A stretch of DNA of 64,000 bases from Nesterenkonia sandarakina (GTDB lineage: Bacteria > Actinomycetota > Actinomycetes > Actinomycetales > Micrococcaceae). Positions 59,921 through 64,000 of this stretch are shown here, one piece after another. Both the position numbers and the translations under genes were made by a program. The stretch is taken from the NCBI RefSeq assembly GCF_013410215.1, contig NZ_JACCFQ010000001.1, positions 124,001-188,000 on the forward strand, written 5' to 3'. The notes below the pieces were generated by a model. It saw only the letters and a program-made list of their open reading frames with translations, was not told the DNA's origin and made no database searches. How positions within the stretch are numbered: position 1 is the first letter of the stretch; each line of letters starts with the position of its first letter.

Positions 59921-61297
59921 CTATGCGTCCTCGAGCAGCTCCGTGACCAGGGCGGCGATCCGCGAGCGCTCGGACCGGGTGAGGGTCACGTGGCCGAAGA
60001 GCGGGTTGCCCTTGAGGATCTCCACCACGGCGGCGATGCCGTCATGCCGGCCCACCCGGAGGTTGTCACGCTGCGCGACGTCGTGGGTGAGCACGATCTT
60101 GGAGTTCTGTCCCATCCGCGACATCACGGTCAGCAGCACGTTCTTCTCCAGGGACTGCGCCTCATCCACGATCACCCAGGCATCGTGCAGCGACCGGCCC
60201 CTGATGTGGGTCAGCGGCAGCACCTCGAGCAGCCCGCGGTGCATCACTTCATCCAGGGCGTTCTCGGAGACCAGCGCGCCGAGCGTGTCGTAGACCGCCT
60301 GGCCCCAGGGGTTCATCTTCTCCGCCTCGGAGCCGGGCAGGTAGCCCAGCTCCTGGCCGCCCACCGCGTAGAGCGGACGGAAGACGATGATCTTCTTGTG
60401 CTCACCACGCTCCAGCACGGCTTCGAGCCCGGCGCAGAGGGCCAGCGCGGACTTCCCCGTTCCGGCTCGACCTCCCATCGAGACGATGCCCAGTTCCGGG
60501 TCCATCAGCATGTCGATGGCCAGGCGCTGCTCGGCGGAGCGGCCGTGCAGCCCGAAGACCTCGCGATCTCCGCGGACCACCTGGACGTATTTGTGTGAGG
60601 CGCCGTTCTGCTTCACCCGGCCCAGCGCGGAGCCGCGATCGGAGGAGATCACCAGTCCGGTGTTCACCGGCAGCTCCTCGGCGTCCTCGAGGTCGATCTT
60701 CTCGCCCTCGTAGAGCTGATTGATCTGCTCAGAGCTGGCGCTGACCTCGGCCAGGCCGGTCCAGCCGGAGTCGGTGACCCATTCGTTGCGGTACTCATCG
60801 GCCGCAAGTCCCATGGCGGAGGCCTTCACCCGCATAGGCAGGTCCTTCGAGACCACGGTGACTTCCCGGCCCTCGTCGGCGAAGCTCTTGGCCACCGCGA
60901 GGATCCGCGCGTCATTGTCGGCATCTCGGAAGCCATGTGGGAGCACCTCCAGCGAGATGTGGTTGAGCTCCACGAGCAGCTTCCCGCCCAGGTCGTTGAG
61001 CGGGATCGGCCGGTTCAGCGCCCCATGCTTCACCCGGAGCTCATCGAGAAGCCGAAGCGCCGAGCGGGCGAAGTAGCCCAGCTCGGCGTCGTGACGCTTC
61101 TTCTCCAGCTCGGAGATCACGACGACGGGGAGGATCACCTCATGCTCGGCGAACCTCAGGAAGGCCTTCGGGTCGGAGAGCAGCACGGAGGTGTCGAGCA
61201 CGTAGGACTTCTGCGCGATCGCGCCGGCGACGGTCGAGTCGAGCGCGTCACCCCTGACGGAGTCAGGGGCTGCAGGGGTCAGATGCGAGGAGGCCAC
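59921..61297 (-). CDS. PIN-PhoH fusion protein (PhoH2-type)
   Basis: From the GTG at 61297 (GGAG 5 nt upstream) the protein has 458 residues. It has an N-terminal PIN ribonuclease domain (about 28-170; [11 protein letters not shown] and further acid residues in DADNDARIL). The C-terminal PhoH ATPase (about 220-458) has a Walker [13 protein letters not shown] and a Walker B VIVDEAQ. Mycobacterial PhoH2 of this type is an RNA helicase and ribonuclease linked to growth control. All catalytic residues appear present. It is transcribed alone from a ~300-bp upstream region. Confidence 0.93.
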   Translation of the reverse strand: MASSHLTPAAPDSVRGDALDSTVAGAIAQKSYVLDTSVLLSDPKAFLRFAEHEVILPVVVISELEKKRHDAELGYFARSALRLLDELRVKHGALNRPIPLNDLGGKLLVELNHISLEVLPHGFRDADNDARILAVAKSFADEGREVTVVSKDLPMRVKASAMGLAADEYRNEWVTDSGWTGLAEVSASSEQINQLYEGEKIDLEDAEELPVNTGLVISSDRGSALGRVKQNGASHKYVQVVRGDREVFGLHGRSAEQRLAIDMLMDPELGIVSMGGRAGTGKSALALCAGLEAVLERGEHKKIIVFRPLYAVGGQELGYLPGSEAEKMNPWGQAVYDTLGALVSENALDEVMHRGLLEVLPLTHIRGRSLHDAWVIVDEAQSLEKNVLLTVMSRMGQNSKIVLTHDVAQRDNLRVGRHDGIAAVVEILKGNPLFGHVTLTRSERSRIAALVTELLEDA

Positions 61298-61518
61298 GGT
61301 TTCTCCATATCCGGAAACACAGAAGGTTCCGTCCACGGGGCCGTGTGGCAGGCGCCTGGCGGCTCGTGGCGGAACCTTGTGCTGTCCCCGTTGTGATTCT
61401 CAGGGGTGGTCGGTTCAGCCCTGCGGGGCCGGTCCGACCCCTTCTCCGTGATGCCTGTGGCATACGTGATCGGGCCTCTCCGGTCAGTGTTCTGACATTT
61501 CTCAGAGTACTCCGGTGC

Positions 61519-61540
61519 AGAACTACATGGGAGTAGTTCT
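61519..61540. promoter_or_regulatory. Inverted repeat upstream of phoH
   Basis: AGAACTAC-ATGGGA-GTAGTTCT (61519-61540) is an 8-bp inverted repeat with a 6-nt gap in the 299-bp region (61298-61596) between uppS and phoH. No gene is seen in that region. The site could be an operator or the terminator of uppS's mRNA. Confidence 0.35.
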
Positions 61541-61596
61541 CGGTGATCTACGTGTGACGAGTCGGTAAACTCTTCGGCCCCGGACGCCTGTGAGGC

Positions 61597-62379
61597 TCAG
61601 TTCCCGAAGCGCCGTTGCCGCTGTGCGTAGTCGCGCAGTGCGCGGATGAAGTCCACCCGGCGGAAGTCGGGCCAGAGCGCCTCGCAGAAATAGAACTCCG
61701 AATACGCGGACTGCCACATCAGAAAGCCGGAGAGACGCTGCTCCCCAGAGGTGCGGATGATCAGATCGGGGTCCGGCTGGCCGCGGGTGTAGAGCCAGTC
61801 TGCGATCGAGCCCGGGGTGAGCTCCTCGGCGACTTCACTGATGCTGCGACCCTGCGCCTCGGCGTCGCGCAGCAGCTCCTTGACCGCGTCGACGATCTCC
61901 TGGCGCCCGCCGTAGCCCACCGCCACGTTCACGTGGACCGCGGGCTCCTGGTCGGTCTGTGCCAGTTCAGCGTCCATGCAGCGCAGACGTTCCGCCAGCG
62001 GCGCCGGCAGCAGCTCGGGCTGACCCACGGGATGGACCCGGACGGGGCGTCCTCCGGGGCGGGACTCGCAGAGCCGCTCCAAGGTGTCTGCGATGATCTC
62101 CATGAGCTGGTCCAGCTCCTCGGCGGAGCGGCTCATATTGTCTGTGGAGAGCATGTAGAGGGTCACGGTGGGCACGCCGAGCTCGGCGCACCAGTCGATG
62201 AACTCCACGATCTTGTTCGCACCAGCCAGGTGCCCGTCGGCGGTGGGAGTGCCGGCCAGCTTGGCCCAGCGCCTGTTCCCGTCCACCACGACACCGATGT
62301 GCTGCGGGATCCGATCCTGCGGCAGCGCACGGCTGATCTGCCGTTCATAGACGGCATAGGCGAGGGAACGCAGCCCCAT
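61597..62379 (-). CDS. uppS: Isoprenyl transferase (cis-prenyltransferase, UppS type)
   Basis: The enzyme extends farnesyl or a related diphosphate with isopentenyl units to make polyprenyl carriers. The 260-residue protein has VVVDGNRRWAKLAG with Asp33, RTSGEQRLSGFLMWQSAYSE, and FCEALWPDF. The RTSGEQ/LSGFLMWQ pattern is that of UppS-type enzymes in actinobacteria. GGAGG precedes the ATG. Actinobacteria often carry two such genes, so it could also be a Z-FPP synthase; sequence alone does not decide. Confidence 0.92.
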   Translation of the reverse strand: MGLRSLAYAVYERQISRALPQDRIPQHIGVVVDGNRRWAKLAGTPTADGHLAGANKIVEFIDWCAELGVPTVTLYMLSTDNMSRSAEELDQLMEIIADTLERLCESRPGGRPVRVHPVGQPELLPAPLAERLRCMDAELAQTDQEPAVHVNVAVGYGGRQEIVDAVKELLRDAEAQGRSISEVAEELTPGSIADWLYTRGQPDPDLIIRTSGEQRLSGFLMWQSAYSEFYFCEALWPDFRRVDFIRALRDYAQRQRRFGN

Positions 62380-62481
62380 GGGACCTCCTGCGGTATTGAC
62401 GCATTCCCCACCCTAAGGGACGGCACCGCGATCTCCGCCAGGAGAGGGCAGGTCGTCGAGTGCGGCGTGCGACACATGATG

Positions 62482-62511
62482 TTACTGGTGAGTCACCTGT
62501 GGCTCTACACT
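62482..62511 (+). promoter_or_regulatory. Leaderless promoter of the hemolysin III gene
   Basis: TTACTG (62482-62487), an 18-bp spacer and TACACT (62506-62511), then 6 nt to the GTG at 62518. The expected transcription start falls on the start codon. Confidence 0.55.
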
Positions 62512-62517
62512 GGTGTC

Positions 62518-63222
62518 GTGGCCCCGAAAGAGCATGAGACCGAGCTTCCCGACCGCAGGACCGCGCCCGCTGAGCGGCTCTTCGACTCCGAGGTGCCGCT
62601 GAAGCCGCGAATGCGCGGCTGGCTTCACGCGGGCATGGTGCCGCTGGCCCTGATTGCAGGGATCGTGCTGATCGCCCTGGCGCCCTCCGGCACGCTGCGC
62701 GCGGCCTCGGTGGTCTACGTCATCACCGGACTGCTGCTCTTCGCAGTCTCCGCCACCTATCACCTGGGGACCTGGTCGGCGCGCACACAGCGGGTGCTCA
62801 AGCGGCTGGACCATACCAACATCATGCTGATCATCGCCGGCACCTACACCCCGCTGACCCTGGCGCTGCTCCCCGAGCCCCGCGATGTGATCCTTCTCGC
62901 CGCGGTCTGGATCGGCGCCCTGGGCGGGGTCGCGTTCCGGGTGTTCTGGACCGATGCCCCGCGCTGGCTCTACACCCCGGTCTACATCATCCTCGGACTC
63001 GCGGCCGTGGTGTTCCTCGGAGACTTCTTCGCCGCCGATGTCGCCGCGGCCACGCTGATCTGCGTCGGCGGGCTGTTCTACATCGTTGGGGCGGTCTTCT
63101 ACGCGCTGAAGCGGCCGAACATCTCGCTGCACTGGTTCGGGTTCCATGAGCTCTTCCACGCCTGCACCCTGATCGGGTTCATCTGCCACTACATCGCGAT
63201 CATGTTCGCGCTGCTGGACTGA
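62518..63222 (+). CDS. Hemolysin III family (PAQR-like) membrane protein
   Basis: The 234-residue protein has about seven helices. The HlyIII landmarks are SATYHLGTW, LDHTNIMLIIAGTYTP, and GFHELFHACTLIGFICHYI with paired histidines. The histidines would form a metal site as in adiponectin-receptor-related proteins, which have hydrolase-like activity. The biological role is unknown, and the name does not imply haemolysis here. It starts at a GTG with a leaderless promoter and ends 4 bp before the stop of a convergent gene. Confidence 0.9.
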   Translation: MAPKEHETELPDRRTAPAERLFDSEVPLKPRMRGWLHAGMVPLALIAGIVLIALAPSGTLRAASVVYVITGLLLFAVSATYHLGTWSARTQRVLKRLDHTNIMLIIAGTYTPLTLALLPEPRDVILLAAVWIGALGGVAFRVFWTDAPRWLYTPVYIILGLAAVVFLGDFFAADVAAATLICVGGLFYIVGAVFYALKRPNISLHWFGFHELFHACTLIGFICHYIAIMFALLD

Positions 63223-63226
63223 TCCC

Positions 63227-64000
63227 TCAGCCGCGCAGCGCGTCCAGCGCCTGTTCCACCGAGCTTACCGGGGGCAGGCAGACCATCGCGCCCACGGAGT
63301 TCAGGCACACGCTCAGCTGAAGGTCAGCTTCAGGGCGCTGGGACCCCTTCTCGACGGGCTCCACCGGGACCCCGAGCAGCGCACCCGTCCGGCGCACCTG
63401 CACGAGGTCCTCCGTGGTGCCGGCGATGAAGCGGAAGGCTGGGGACCTGCGACCCGCCCGCCGGGCGACCAGCAGGGAAGCCCCGATCACCGTGGGGGCC
63501 TTGGCCGCGGCAAGTCTGACGTGCTGCAGGATCTGCTCCGGCCTGAGGTCCTCGGCGTCGAGCAGCTCCAGCGCCTCCGCCATCTGCAGCGCCTGGGCCA
63601 AAGCGGCGACGCTGCTGGGCTCCGGACCGTCCAGCGGAGTCGCCAGCAGCGGACCCTGCTGCGCCGTGGCGAGCAGCCCGGCGGTGTCCGGGTTCTCCAG
63701 GATCTCGATCACACCGTCCTGCTCACGCACGAAGTTCTGCAGGATCTGGCGCAGCACCGCGGCGCCGCGGCGGATCCACCCGGGATCCGCCCCGGCGGAG
63801 CTCAGCTGGAAGCAGGCCACGGCGAGGTGTGCGTGATCGGCGAGTCCGCCCAGCCCAGAGGCGGGGACTCCGGCGTAGGAGATGCGCCGCACCCGCGCCC
63901 GGCCGGCGTCATCCTCAGCGGGCATCCCTTCGGCAGCGCCGGAGGCACCCCTGGAATCGGCCTCGGATGCTCCGGTCGGCTCCTGCTGCACGTGGACCTG
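63227..64000 (-). CDS. Thioredoxin-domain DUF255-type protein, C-terminal part (runs off the window)
   Basis: The reading frame is open to the right edge, so only the last ~258 residues are present. The (alpha/alpha)-barrel-like sequence reads LADHAHLAVACFQLSSAGAD, then WIRRGAAVLRQILQNF, with a second repeat around DGPEPSSVAALAQAL. This is the C-terminal half of the YyaL/DUF255 family, in which an N-terminal thioredoxin domain precedes a six-hairpin glycosidase-like domain. The end is a typical family terminus with a Cys/Val-rich strand (MVCLPPVSSV). The N-terminal part, including any CxxC motif, lies beyond the window. Confidence 0.65.
   Translation of the reverse strand, partial: QVHVQQEPTGASEADSRGASGAAEGMPAEDDAGRARVRRISYAGVPASGLGGLADHAHLAVACFQLSSAGADPGWIRRGAAVLRQILQNFVREQDGVIEILENPDTAGLLATAQQGPLLATPLDGPEPSSVAALAQALQMAEALELLDAEDLRPEQILQHVRLAAAKAPTVIGASLLVARRAGRRSPAFRFIAGTTEDLVQVRRTGALLGVPVEPVEKGSQRPEADLQLSVCLNSVGAMVCLPPVSSVEQALDALRG

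Overview
The window comes from a high-GC actinobacterium. It carries a WhiB regulator, an ANTAR protein, actinobacterial DUF families (DUF3499, DUF5719, DUF4245, DUF3618, DUF3817, TIGR03089), many GTG starts and many leaderless genes. Gene content and order fit the Micrococcaceae, with a Nesterenkonia- or Kocuria-like genus as a low-confidence guess. No rRNA, tRNA, prophage, insertion sequence or CRISPR array is visible. Coding density is about 93 percent.

Layout. 1-8.7 kb: the N-terminal part of a large helicase, guaA with a small membrane protein, an alpha/beta hydrolase bracketed by copies of an intergenic palindrome, an MFS exporter, DUF3817, SURF1 and a VOC protein. 8.8-13.5 kb: a stress-type operon (manganese catalase, DUF3618, holin-X-like, YtxH-like), a CBS protein and a GAF-ANTAR regulator. 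13.5-19 kb: Asp/Glu racemase-like protein, DUF1461 membrane protein, SpoIIM, a PEP mutase-family enzyme and RDD protein. 19-32 kb: a polyamine-catabolism island. 32-52.5 kb: sahH, Trm112, SulP with a MerR regulator, then the conserved actinobacterial DUF3499/DUF5719/GT2/whiB2/TIGR03089/gtrA/manA/LCP/purE/purK neighbourhood. 51.3-64 kb: a subtilase with a small partner protein, glpX, DUF4245, carbonic anhydrase, prepilin peptidase, NUDIX, fumC, MarR, rhomboid, PhoH, uppS, hemolysin III and a DUF255-type fragment.

The best-defined functional unit is the polyamine island. A permease would import putrescine or agmatine. Agmatine deiminase and a translationally coupled amidase would convert agmatine to putrescine. 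Putrescine oxidase makes 4-aminobutanal, the aldehyde dehydrogenase makes GABA, and GabT plus a GabD-like enzyme make succinate. A TetR regulator sits between the dehydrogenase and the oxidase. No nitrilase-type AguB is present in the window, and the amidase occupies its place.

The least described unit is the pair at 51.3-52.8 kb. It is a subtilase with no signal peptide, followed with a GTGA overlap by a small protein that resembles half of an I9 propeptide/inhibitor fold. At the sequence level there are two dispersed palindrome families, a four-copy 20-bp tandem array, thirteen genes with a -10 hexamer exactly 6 nt before the start codon, a hydrolase pseudogene, and several palindromic operator candidates.
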